Assembly (NCBI GenBank): GCA_047967505.1
Contig: CM106538.1
Direction: 5' to 3' (one strand)
DNA from: Dipteris shenzhenensis
Taxonomy: Eukaryota; Polypodiophyta; Polypodiopsida; Gleicheniales
Length of the DNA stretch: 64,000 nucleotides
Made by a program: the position numbers and the translations under genes. Positions 24,200 to 35,529 of this stretch are shown here, piece by piece. The notes under the pieces are model-generated. The model saw only the letters and a program-made list of their open reading frames with translations, ran no database searches and was not told the origin of the DNA. Position 1 is the stretch's first letter. The number at the start of each line of letters is the position of its first letter.

Positions 24200-24551
24200 T
24201 GTGAAGATAGTGGGAGAGAAGGAAGGAGTCTCACTTGTGGCTTTCTCACATACACAATGGGGGAATACACACAAAGGTGGAGGCTGAAAACAGTTTTCCT
24301 CTTCTTAGTTGTGTAAGCCAAAAGAACTCTAGTACAAAGAAATAGAAGAACCCTATATGTGGGTCTCAAACCAAACTCAGCTATTTAAGGTGGCATACTA
24401 ATTGAGTCACGAACTAGAGTACATAAGGATAGCTGTCATCCAGCTATTATTCATGGGCGGTGCACCAACTGCATCTGCAGCTAACAAGTCAGTGACATAA
24501 ATGCACAATAGTCACCTTGGCATATCACGAGTGGAGCTCAATATCTCAACA
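24200..24551 (-). repeat. 3' LTR of element A
   Basis: 352 bp. The polypurine complement CTCCCCCTCGAGCTC follows at 24552, marking this as the 3' LTR of a minus-strand element. Confidence 0.9.
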
Positions 24552-26801
24552 CTCCCCCTCGAGCTCAATCCCAATTCCTGCACACCAAGCAGGTCTTTGA
24601 ACTTGCACAGCTTCTCTGCGCCCAATGCCTTCGTGAATATGTCAGCTACCTGATCCTCTGTGCTGACATAAACTAGATCAATAAGACCTAGTAAAACCTT
24701 CTCCCACACATAGTGATAATGCACCTCAATGTGCTTTGTTCTAGCATGATAGACTGGGTTATTTGCCAAGTGTATATTGCACATGTTGTCACAATAAATG
24801 ACAACTGGCCCATCTGTGATGCATATCATAAAGTAGCTTATGCAACCAAGCTACCTCACATGCAACCATTGTTGCACCCCTGTACTCAGCCTCTGTGCTT
24901 GACAAGGCAACTGTAGGCTGTTTCTCTCCAAGTGACTACAACACTCCCAAAAGAGAACACATATCCATTGGTAGATCGTCTATCAAAAATACTACCAACC
25001 CAATCAGCATCAGTGTATCCATGCAACTGTATCTGAACCCCAGCCTCATAAAATAGTCCATACTGCAATGTGGACTTCACATACGTGAGTATGCGTCTAG
25101 CCACATCCAAATGCGGTTTCCTTGGAGCCTGCATAAACTGACCTACCAATCCAACAGCATAGCTTAAATCTGGCCTGGTAATAGTCATATAAATCAAACT
25201 TCCTACTATGCGCCTATACATAGTAGGGTCTTCCAAAAGCTCAACTGCATCTGTGCTCAACTTCACATTCTACTCCAAAGGAACTAAAATAAGCTTACAG
25301 CCTGTCATCCCATATTTGGATAGCATGTCCAATCCATACTGCCTCTGCAAGAGCTGTATCCCACTTGGTGATCTAATCACCTCAATGCCCAAGAAATAAC
25401 GTAGCTCTCCCGAATCCTTCATCTCAAATTTCTGCTTCAATAGCATTTTCACATGAAGGATATCTTCATCACTATCACCTGTGATGATCAAATCATCAAC
25501 ATAAATGACAAGCAGCATAATACCTTTCTCTGTTTTTCTTACATAAAGTGAGAAATCTGCCTTGGAAATCTGAAAGCCAATAGTGACAAGATACTGTCCT
25601 ATCTTGTTAGACCATGCTCTAGGTGCTTGCTTCAAGCCATACAAGGCTTTCTTTAACCTGCAAACAAACTCAGGATGAATAGCATGAACATAACCTGGTG
25701 GCTGCTCCATAAAAACCTCTTCTTGCAAATCACCATGCAAGAAGGAATTCTCTACATCCATCTGATGTAAAGACCATCCCTTTGATGCAGCCATAACAAT
25801 GATTGCTCTTACAGTTGCCATCCTTGCAACCGGACTGAATGTTTCTTCATAATTAATCCCATATGTTTGTGCATACCCCTTGACAACTAATCTTGCCTTG
25901 TATTTCACAGAACCATCTGCATTGTGCTTCATCTTATAAACCCACTTACAGCCAATTGCATTCTTGTCTTTAGGCAAAGGCACCAATTCCCATGTAGCAT
26001 TTGCTTCCAAGGCATTTATTTGTTCATCCATGGCTTTCTCCCATTTTTCTTTTCCCATGGCTTGCTCAAAAGAACTGGGTTCTAGTTCCTGTATCACTTT
26101 GACTATATAGGCATAGTGAGTGGCTGTAAATCCATCATATTTCAGCCTATCCATAGGATACCTAGCTTCAATAGACCTGCACAAAGTAGGCTCACTTCTA
26201 GGTGCTCTCAAAACATCCCTAGTCTTCCTTACTCTAGGTGTAACAACAGAAGGAATACCCAACTCATCATCAATGCTCTATTCTGGATTCACCATCCACA
26301 TAAGAGTGACCTGCATTCACATCAAACATGGGCTGATCTACCTTCTCTTTTCCTTTCGTGATACCTACATACCACTATCTGCATTACTTTGAGGAGATTC
26401 TCCCTATCTCAATCTGCGTGTCCATGGTTAGGTATGTGAACCACTGCTAGAGGACACTGCAGGTCCACTAATATTTTGTGATTGCTACTGTGAATTCTAT
26501 GCAGCATTACCATTTTGTGCATTTACATCACCAATCACATTTACTGGTTTATACCAACTACTCATCTCATCAAAAACAACATCTCTGCTCACTGTAAACT
26601 TATGAGTAGAAGGGTTATAGCATCTATACCCTTTCTGCTACAGAGAATAACCAATAAAGATGCACTTCTCAGCTTTTGGATCCAACTTGGACCTCAACTC
26701 ATCTGGCACATGAACATAGGCAATGCAACCAAAAATTTTCAAATGAGAAATATCTGGTTTCCTACTAGTATACATCTCCTCTGGCATCATGCCATGTATT
26801 G
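24512..26801 (-). pseudogene. element A pol: integrase C-terminus, RT and RNase H
   Basis: Minus strand, right to left: the post-integrase block AAIHGMMPEEMYTSRKP and FGCIAYVHVPDEL, a variable linker with stops, then RT open from 26262 to 25270 (WELVPLPKDKNAIGCKWVYK, QMDVENSFLHGDL, YVDDLII), one stop at about 25270, RNase H from 25266 (YTDADWVGS, KHIEVHYH near 24720). The last codons run through the polypurine tract into the LTR. A frameshift lies near 24890-24830. The catalytic RT motif is intact, but the element cannot make a full polyprotein. Confidence 0.85.
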
Positions 26802-26806
26802 CTGCA
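26802..26806. repeat. target duplication CTGCA, left copy (element 2)
   Basis: CTGCA at 26802-26806 matches 32692-32696, flanking element 2 inside element A's integrase gene. Confidence 0.85.
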
Positions 26807-26977
26807 TGAGAGTGCTCTCAACGGAAGCAAGAACGGAAGAAGGAGAGAGAGAGACAGAGAGCCACACAAGTTTTGGTGGGTGCAGAACCACCCTAATCTT
26901 CTTTTTCATTCATTTATATGTGTGTTTGAGTATTGTATATAACTGGGGTAAAGGCACAGTGACCTTTAACCCCCACA
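26807..26977 (-). repeat. 3' LTR of element 2
   Basis: Begins TGAGAGTGCTCTCA and ends CCCCACA on the plus strand; the polypurine complement ACCTCCCACTT follows. Confidence 0.9.
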
Positions 26978-27030
26978 ACCTCCCACTTAAAGGACAATGT
27001 GCCTTTAAGGGAGAACAACCAGTGAGCATA

Positions 27031-30000
27031 CTATCCAATGCCCATCAATACACGACAATACTCAAACCGCTGACTAGGTAGACTCTTCGTCAGCATATCT
27101 GCAGGGTTATCATCTGTATGAACCATCTGTATGAACCTTGACAAGCTCTATGCGCTTGTCCTCAAGTACCTCCCTGATGAAATGGTACCTGACCTCAATG
27201 TGTTTGGTCTTTGCATGAAAGACCGGATTCCGTGCTAGTTGAATAGCACTCATGGAATCACTATGCAATGTCGGTACACCTGTATGAATCCCCAAATTTC
27301 CCACTAGCCCGATCAAGCCATATAGCCTCCTTGCAACCCTCTGTGGCTGCAACATACTCAGCCTCTGTGGTAGACAAAGCAACGCACTTCTATGCGCGAG
27401 ACATCCACGACACTGCACCACCTGCAAAGGTGAACACATAACCAGAAGTGGATCTCCTACTATCCACATGCCCTGCATAGTCTGAATCTGTGTACCCAAG
27501 TACACGCATGTCTCCTTTACCAAAGCAAATGCACATCTCCTTGGTACCCTTCATGTACCTCATGATGCACTTAACTGCCTCCTAATGCCTCTTTCCTGGA
27601 TTAGCCATATACCGGCTAACAACTCCCACTGCAAATGCAATGTCTGGTCTACTAGCTATCATAGCATACATAAGACTCCCAACTGCTGATGCATAAGGAA
27701 CCTTGGCCATCATGGCCTTTTCCTCATCTGATTTGGGACTATCTGTATGACTCAGTTTCACATATGGAGGCAATGGAGTACTCACTGCCTTCCACCCCTC
27801 CATATTGAAACGTTGCAATACTTTTGTAACATACTCTTTTTGTGAAAGCCAAAGGAGTTTCCTACTCCGATCACGCGTGATGCGCATACCAAGAATATGA
27901 CCTACAAATCCCAAATCCTTCATATCAAAGGCCTCATGCAACTTGGCCTTTAATGCATCTAGCTCATAAGTATTCTTGCTAGCCAATAGCATATCATCCA
28001 CATATAGTGCCAGGATTATCAGGCTACTATCCTTACCCCTTTTAATGTAGAGGCAGTGATCAATTTCACTCCTTCTAAAACCCTGGGACCGAATGAAAGC
28101 ATCAAACTTCTGATACCATTCTCTAGGTGCTTGCTTAAGACCATAGAGACTCTTCTTCAGTTTGTTGCCCTTTTCTTCAAAGCCTTTCGGCTGCACCATG
28201 TAAATTTCCTCATGCAAATCCCCATGCAAGAAAGCTGTCTTGACATCCATTTGCATAAGCTCCATATCCTCTGATGCCACTAGTCCAAGCATGCATCTAA
28301 GTGTGGTCATCTTCACAACCGGAGAGAATATCTCATCAAAGTCCACACCCTTCTCTTGCTTGAACCCTTTAGCAACCAAATAGGCCTTGTACCTAGGCAC
28401 ATCATCACTTGTGACCTTCATTTTGTAGACCCATTTACATGGCAATGCTTTCTTTCCATGTGGCAAAGAAACCAAGTCCCAAGTCTTATTCTTCATAAGT
28501 GAACTCATCTCTGATTACATAGCATACTCCCACTTGTGTTGATCCTCACGCATCATAGCCTCTGTAGCAAGAAGGCTCCCCGCAATTAGTAAGCATCACA
28601 TAGTCTACCCCTGGAACAAACCTATCAGGCAGTCTAGACACTCTAGATGATCTTCTCAAGGGCATTTCAGCCTGCTGTCCCATTTGCATATCAGCCACAT
28701 TTGGCTCATCATTTCCACCAATAGATGATTCATCATCTACCCTTGATTGTATACCTGTGAGAGTACTTGGTGGCACCATTTCTTGCACATTTGGTGCATG
28801 GATAGCTTGTTGTCTATCAACATATGCAGGTGGATTCACATCCTGGAAAGTGATTCTCCTCATTTCCACATCCCTCATGGGTGCCTTATGCATCTTCTTC
28901 TCATTGAAGACCACATCATGGCTGCGTATGATCTTCTTTGCTTTTGGATCCCAGAGACGATAGCCCATCTCTCCAGTTTCACCATAACCTAGAAAGATGC
29001 ATTTCCTAGACTTAGGATCTAGCTTCTTTCGAAGCTCTTTTGGCACATGTGCATATGCCTCACACCAAATATACGCAAATGAGAGTAAGAGGGCTTCTTG
29101 CCACTCCATGCCTCTTCAGGAATACCACCATCCAAACTCTTACTAGGTGATCTATTGATCACATGCACTGCAGTCTTCATTGCCTCAGCCCAAAAACCAC
29201 CAGAAAGACTTGCATTGGAAAGCTGCATTGCAACCTTTCTTGAATGGTACAGTTCATCTTTTCTGCAACTGGATTTTGCTCTGGAGTACGAGGGGATGTG
29301 AGCTCCCTCTTAATCCCACGTGTATCACAGAAATACTGAAAGTCATGAGAGAGATACTCTCCACTATTGTCAGTCCATAGGCATTTAAGCGTTCTACCTG
29401 ACTGATTCTCAACCAAGGCCAGCCATTTCTGAAATACCTGGAACACATCATTCTTTCGAGCTATAGCATAAGCCCACACTTTCCTAGTTGCATCATCAAT
29501 GAATGTCACATAGTATTCAGCCCCGCCTAATGACCGTGTAGGCATGGGACCACATACTTTTGAATGCACCAAATCAAGCATTTCAAACTCTTTCTTTTTT
29601 TTTCTTTTATGGGCTGATTTAGTCTGCTTCCCATAGAGACAATGCTTACAAAATTCAAAATCAGAGAAACTCAAATGTGGTACATAACCCAAATGGCATA
29701 AGAGTTTCATTCCATTCTGGCTCATGTGCCCCAACCTACAATGCCACAAAGAAGTGCTTGGCTGCTCGGTTATTGCAACAACATGATCAAATACCCCTGA
29801 TACATGTAAGGGATACAAAGTCCCACACTTGGCACCCCTAGCCAAAAGCATAGAGCCCTTTTGAATTTTCCAACTCTGAAAGCCAAAAGTGGTGTGAAAA
29901 CCAGCATCATCTAGCTGACCCACTGAAATAAGACTCTTGGTCAGCTTAGGCACATGTCTCACATGTTTCAAAACAAATGCAGACCCATTTGCAAAAGAAA

Positions 30001-31090
30001 ACTTTATGTCACCTGCTCCCACTATGTCACATGCATAGTCATTTCCAAGATGCACACAACCTGTCTTTCCACTATCATAAGTGGAGAACCATTCCCTATG
30101 GGGAGTAACACGGAATGAAGCACCAGAATCCAAAATCCAATCCTGGGAATATGCATCATCTGAAGTGGTAAGCAACTCTGCAGATAAACTAGACATGAAG
30201 AGAACGTCATTGTCACTATCATGTGTGACTGCATTGATCTCCTCGATCTTCACTTTTCCTTTGTCGTCCCTTGGACTCTCTTCCTTTTGATTTGCACCCC
30301 AATTTGCATTCTTTTTCTTATCCTTTTGCTCTCTTTTCAGCTTGTAGCAATACTTTTTCATATGGCCCTTCTTGCCACAATGGTAACACTCAATGTTCCG
30401 TGCCCTGGATTTGCTACGTGACTTCACTCTTTCTTGGGACTTCCCCCTGAACTGTGATCTGCCCCTTTGCACATTTAAGGCTGCATCCTGCTTGTTGCCA
30501 TCCATAGACTTCCGTCTAATCTCCTCGACCAACAAGCTACCCACAACATCATCAAATTTCAGTACTCCACCAGGTGCAGAGTTACTGACAGCTGTACGGA
30601 AGTTATCCCATGAGGATGGCAATGAACATAAGAGAAATATTGCCTTAGTCTCCGCATCAAAATTCATCTTCTGAGCCTGAAGCTGGCTGAAAATTATATT
30701 GAATTCATTCAAGTGAGAAGCAATGGAGACCTCTTCCTTCATCTGCAGCTCAAGCAACCTCTTCATGAGGTAAACTTTATTAGAGGCAGTTTCCTTCTCA
30801 TAAGTGGCACACAGTTTCTTCCACAAATCTTCAGTAGTCTGCTCATTTACTACTGTGAAATAAACTAACTCTACAAGATGAAGTCTAATAGTAGACTTTG
30901 CTAATGCATCCAACTCATTCCAATCATCCTCAGACATATTTGCAGACTTAGCTTCAATCCCTGCCAAGGGTTTAATCTGCTTCTTTTGAATAAGCACATC
31001 CCTTATTTGTTCTTTCCACAAAGAAAAGTTTGTCCCATCAAACTTTTTAATGCTAAAAAACTCCTTTTCAGGCATGGAAGAGGATGCCAT
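27031..31090 (-). pseudogene. gag-pol polyprotein of element 2
   Basis: ATG at 31090 (MASSSMPEKEFF). The frame stays open for over 620 codons to about 29222: gag, zinc knuckle CYHCGKKGHMKKYC (Asp of the sister copies is Tyr), protease DSGASFRVT and the integrase core, including the GRTLKCLWTDNSGEY segment that elements 1 and 3 have lost. Then come 1-bp deletions near 29222 and 29072, a 2-bp deletion near 28570, TAA at 28515-28517, RT open to 27584 (YVDDM present), TAG for Trp at 27582, and a 13-bp duplication near 27120 in RNase H. The stop is at 27031. This is the best-preserved gag-integrase half of the family here. Confidence 0.9.
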
Positions 31091-32507
31091 GATGCAAATG
31101 AAACAAAATCCCAAATGCTAGTCCCTGCAAGAGAGAATCACACCAAATACCAGGTGCACCCAAATGTGTATGCCACAATAGACTGAAATATCACAAAAAA
31201 CTCAAAGCTCAAAGCATCAAAAGATGCATCTGACTCATGTGCATATACTATGCATCCACATGAGCAAATCTGGCCCAAAATAAAATGCCAATAAGTGCCA
31301 AATGACTCAAGCATAAACACTGTCCACTGGCATATGCATCAATAATGTCTCATCCAAGAGAGCATAGCACTATCAGTGCATCACCTGCAATGTTTCAAAG
31401 CTGTCCCTCAGCATAAAATAGCATCCATGTGCAAAGCGTCCATAAAAATAGCATCCCACAAGGCAATTTGGGCCTATCAGCACATCCAATAAGGACCGCA
31501 ATGCATCCAAATGGCCTATAAATCATCCACTGCAACCCAATGCACACCACGAATGAGCGCACACTGCTCTCCAGAGTGATCTGCATAAGGTATGCTCAAG
31601 AAATCATAGTCCCATGGTAATGAGCGCTACTGAAAATAGAACCTGAGATGCCTCAAAACATGGGCGCCATTGCATAATCGGACTCAGTAAGAAAATCTGC
31701 AAATATCTCTCTTCTGCCAGAACTCCAAAATCCCAACCGATGAGTGAGAAATGGGAGTCAACACTTATCCACTGCCATGTGGCATAAATCTAAGGTTTCA
31801 AAACCTTAGTATGAAAAATGCATAACAGAGAGACGAAATCGAATACACAGAGATTTATAACTTTGAAAATCCTCCACCGAATCATGCAAGAACTGATAGG
31901 TAGGGGTTTTTGGGCGTCCGGAACGCAATGGGACAGACGGTTTTGGAAACCGTGGTCTCAATCACTAGGTCCAACACACGGACTGAAAAACGTTTTTTGA
32001 AACAGAGCTATTTGTAAACTCCACCGGAGTGCGAATGATGAGCAACATAGAAGTTTTAGGACCTCTTGAGTCCACCAGAACTGACAGATCTGCAAATGGT
32101 TGCTCCAAACTTGAGTTCCAACACCCGGGCAAAAAACGCAGGAACTGACACAGTGACTCAGAAATCCAATGAAATGATCCCAGATTCAGGAATGAAGGTG
32201 TTTCCAGGCTCCTGAAGTAATGTGGACACCAAAAGCAAGCAATAGTTGCCTCTACAAGTCAATATGGAGTCTCTGTCATCGAACGGAACAGGGAAAAGCT
32301 CAAAAAATGACTTTTTCTTTGAAAGCTCTTAACAGGCTCTCAAAACCACTTTGCAAAGCCAAAGTGACTTTTCCAAAGGTTCCTCCAAGGTCTCTGCACA
32401 CTCGGATGCAAGTAAAGTCACCCACAAAGCTTCCCACAGAGCTTCTCCTTCCTCCCACAGAGCTGCTAAGCTTCCAGCATTCATGCACGCCCAGCTAGAT
32501 CACTCGG
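31091..32507 (-). other. 5' leader of element 2
   Basis: Collinear with the leaders of elements 1 and 3; no coding domain. Confidence 0.7.
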
Positions 32508-32519
32508 GCTCTGATACCA
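32508..32519 (-). promoter_or_regulatory. primer binding site of element 2
   Basis: GCTCTGATACCA on the plus strand, the complement of TGGTATCAGAGC. Confidence 0.92.
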
Positions 32520-32521
32520 GT

Positions 32522-32691
32522 TGAGAGTGCTCTCAACGGAAGCAAGAATGGAAGAAGGAGAGAGAGAGACAGAGAGCCACACAAGTTTGGTGGGTGCAGA
32601 ACCACCCTAATCTTCTTTTTCATTCATTTATATATGTGTTTGAGTATTGTACATAATTGGGGTAAACGCACAGTGACCTTTAACCCCCACA
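32522..32691 (-). repeat. 5' LTR of element 2
   Basis: 170 bp; its promoter would fire leftwards. It is 54 bp from the divergent 5' LTR of element 3. Confidence 0.9.
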
Positions 32692-32696
32692 CTGCA

Positions 32697-32740
32697 GTGG
32701 GAGTCCTGCTCATTATGTAAACTGTTGTAGCAACTGCTTC
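32697..32740 (-). pseudogene. 44-bp island of element A integrase
   Basis: Between the target duplications of elements 2 and 3. On the minus strand it encodes the integrase piece EAVATTVYIMSRTP, which joins YYWA (right of 39422) to TAAIHGMMPEE (left of 26806). This proves that both insertions hit one gene. Confidence 0.85.
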
Positions 32741-32745
32741 AGCCC

Positions 32746-32915
32746 TGTGGGGGTTAAAGGTCACTGTGCCTTTACCCGGTTATGTACAATACTCAAACAC
32801 ATATATAAATGAATGAAAAAGAAGATTAGAGTGGTTCTGCACCCACCAAAACTTATGGCTCTCTATCTCTCTCTCTCTCCTTCTTCCGTTCTTACTTCCG
32901 TTGAGAGCACTCTCA
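32746..32915 (+). repeat. 5' LTR of element 3
   Basis: 170 bp; TGTGGGGG start, CTCTCA end; primer site TGGTATCAGAGC follows at 32918-32929. Confidence 0.9.
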
Positions 32916-32917
32916 AC

Positions 32918-32929
32918 TGGTATCAGAGC
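32918..32929 (+). promoter_or_regulatory. primer binding site of element 3
   Basis: TGGTATCAGAGC, exact initiator Met-tRNA complement. Confidence 0.93.
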
Positions 32930-34341
32930 CCGGGTGATCTAGCTGAGCGTGCATGAATGCTTGAAGCTCAGCAGCTCTGTGGGAGGAAGGAGAAGCTCTG
33001 TGGGAAGCTTTGTGGGTGACTTTACTTGCATCCGAGTGTGCAGAGACCTTGGAGGAACCTTTGGAAAAGTCACTTTGGCTTTGCGAAGTGGTTTTGAGAG
33101 CCTGTTAAGTGGTTTGAAAGAAAAAGTCATTTTTTGAGCTTTTCCCTGTTCCGTTCGACGACAGAGACTCCGTATTGACTTGTAGAGGCAACTATTGCTT
33201 GCTTTTGGTGTCCACTTCACTTCAGGAGCTTGGAAACACCTTCATTCTTGAATCTGGGATCATTTCATTGGATTTCTGACTCACTGTGTCAGTTCTTGCA
33301 TTTTTTGCCCGAGTGTTGGAACTCAAGTTTGGAGCAACCATTTGTAGATCTGTCAGTTCCAATGGACTCAGGAGGTCTTAAAACTTCTATGTTGCTCATC
33401 ATTCACACTCCGGTGGAGTTTACAAACAGCTCTATTTCCAAAAACGTTTTTCAATCCGTGTGTTGGACCCAGTGATTGAGACCACGGTTTCCAAAACCGT
33501 CTGTCCCATTGCGTTTCGAACACCCAAAAACTCTGACCTGTCAGTTCTTGCACAATTCGGTGGAGGATTTTCAGAGTTATAGATCTCTGTGTATTTGATT
33601 TCGTCTCTCTGTTATGCATTTTTCATTCTAAGGTTTTGAAACCTTAGATTTATGCCACATGGTAGTGGATAAGTGTTGACTCCCATTTCTCAAGATTTTG
33701 GAGTTCAGGCAGAAGAGAGATATTTGCAGATTTTCTTGCTGAGTCCGATTATGCAATGGCACCCATGTTTTGAGGCATCTTAGGTTCTATTTTTAGTAGC
33801 AGTCGTTACCGTGGGACTATGATTTCTTGAGCATACCTTATGCAGATCACTCTGGTTGCAGTTTGAGCAGTGTGCGCTCGTTCGTGGTATGCATTGGGTT
33901 GCAGTGGATGATTTATAGGCCATTTGGATGCATTGCGATCCTTATTGGATGCGCTGATAGGCCCAAATTGCCTTGTGGGATGCTATTTTTATGGACGCTT
34001 TGCACATGGATGCTATTTTATGCTGAGGGACAGCTTTGACACATTGCAGGTGATGCACTGATAGTGCTATGCTCTCTTGGATGAGATATTATTGATGCAT
34101 ATGCCAGTGGATGATGTTTATGCTTGAGTCATTTGGCACTTATTGGCATTTTCTTTTGGGCCAGATTTGCTCATATGGATGCATAGTGTATGCACATGAG
34201 TCAGATGCATCTTTTGATGCTTTGAGCTTTGAGTTTTGGTGATATTTCACTCTATTGTGGCATACACATTTGGGTGCACCTGGTATTTGGTGCGATTCTC
34301 TCTTGAGGCACTAGCATTTGGGATTTTGTTTTGTTTGTATC
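32930..34341 (+). other. 5' leader of element 3
   Basis: Collinear with the other leaders of the family; it lacks a short segment near 33690 that elements 1 and 2 have. Confidence 0.65.
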
Positions 34342-34774
34342 ATGGCATCCTCTTCCATGTCTGAAAAGGAGTTTTTCAACATTAAAAAGTTTGATGGGAC
34401 AAACTTTTTTTTGTGGAAAGAACAAATAAGGGATGTGCTTATTCAAAAGAAGCAGATTAGACCCTTGGCAGGGATTGAAGCTAAGCCTGCAAATATGTCT
34501 GAGGATGATTGGAATGAGTTGGATGCATTAGCAAAGTCTACTATTAGACTTCATCTTGCAGAGTCAGTTTATTTCACAGTAGTAAATGAGCAAACTACGG
34601 AAGATTTGTGGAAGAAACTGTGTGCCACTTATGAGAAGGAAACTGCCTCTAATAAAGTTTACCTCATGAAGAGGTTGTTTGAGCTGCAGATGAAGGAAGG
34701 GGTCTCCATTGCTTCTCACTTGAATGAATTCAATATTATTTTCAACCAGCTTCAGGCTCAGAAAATGAATTTTG

Positions 34775-35529
34775 CATTAGGAAAAAAGGAAGCTCATTTT
34801 GGGGCCTTTTAGAAGAGAGAGAAAATAGGCTCTCAACCAATCAGGAGTGGGCCAACGTAACATTGAAAATTCAACAAAAGAAGATGAAAATAAGAAAAAG
34901 AAATAGTACTATATGTTCGTAGAAGCATGTCAAATTAATGAGGTGATCTGATTTGAATTTTTAAAAAAATTATTTTCTGTGCAGAATTTGGTGATTCTGA
35001 CACCGCAGACGCGTCTGAAATGGCCCAAAACCCCAAGAACGGCATTGGAAACGCTGGAATCGGACATCCAGAGGCCCGGAAACGGCCAAAAAAGGTCGGA
35101 AAACGTGATTTGCAGCAAAATGCGATCCGGCAAGTGCGTTTTTCGGCCTTTTTTGGCCGTTTCCAGGCCTCCGGATGTCCGATTCCAACGTTTCCAACCA
35201 AATCGCATTTTGCTGCAAATCGTGTTTTTCGACCTTTTTTGGCTGTTTTCGGGCCTCCGGATGTCCGATTTCAGCGTTTCCAGTGCCGTTCTTGGGGTTT
35301 TGGGCCGTTCGAGACGCGTCTGCGGTGTCAGAATCACCAAATTCTGCACAGAAAAGTGTTGCTCTTATATGAACATTGAATGTAAAGCATGTGAAAGAAT
35401 ATATTTATTCCTTTTCACACTGACATTTCTCATGCAAGTATCCATATTTTCTTGCTTTTGTAGAGAGAGAAAAGAGAAAATAGTGAATTTCTTACAGGGC
35501 CCCAAAATGAGCTCCCTTTTTTCCTAATG
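34775..35529. mobile_element. non-autonomous element with terminal inverted repeats and palindromic core
   Basis: It starts CATTAGGAAAAAAGG and ends CCTTTTTTCCTAATG. The outer roughly 32 bases are inverted repeats with one mismatch, including AGCTCATTTTGGGGCC. Comparison with elements 1 and 2 shows precise insertion into gag between TTTTG and ATGTGG, with no clear target duplication (at most TG). It has no transposase. The short or absent duplication fits none of the standard TIR superfamilies well, so I leave it unclassified. Confidence 0.8.
34979..35357. repeat. long internal palindrome of the 755-bp element
   Basis: The left arm from CTGTGCAGAATTTGGTGATT to about GATTTGCAGCAAAATGCGAT is matched by a right arm ending AATCACCAAATTCTGCACAG. 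Each arm is about 140 bases with few mismatches. The loop contains further partial copies of the arm (GGCCTCCGGATGTCCGATT). It is GC-rich compared with the AT-rich flanks of the insert. Its RNA would fold into a long hairpin. Confidence 0.85.

Larger units (their letters stand above)
26807..32691 (-). mobile_element. copia element 2, same family as element 1, minus strand
   Basis: It is 5885 bp with LTRs of 171 and 170 bp (26807-26977, 32522-32691) that differ at about five bases and one indel. Target duplication CTGCA. The primer site complement is at 32508-32519 and the polypurine complement is next to the left LTR. It lies in element A's integrase gene in the same orientation as A, and its 5' end faces the 5' end of element 3. 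Confidence 0.93.

Noticed and set aside
23474-24369. Minus-strand Ser/Leu/Pro frames of 186 and 266 codons
   Set aside because: Translations of GA/AC/GGGAG microsatellites; no start context, no domain.
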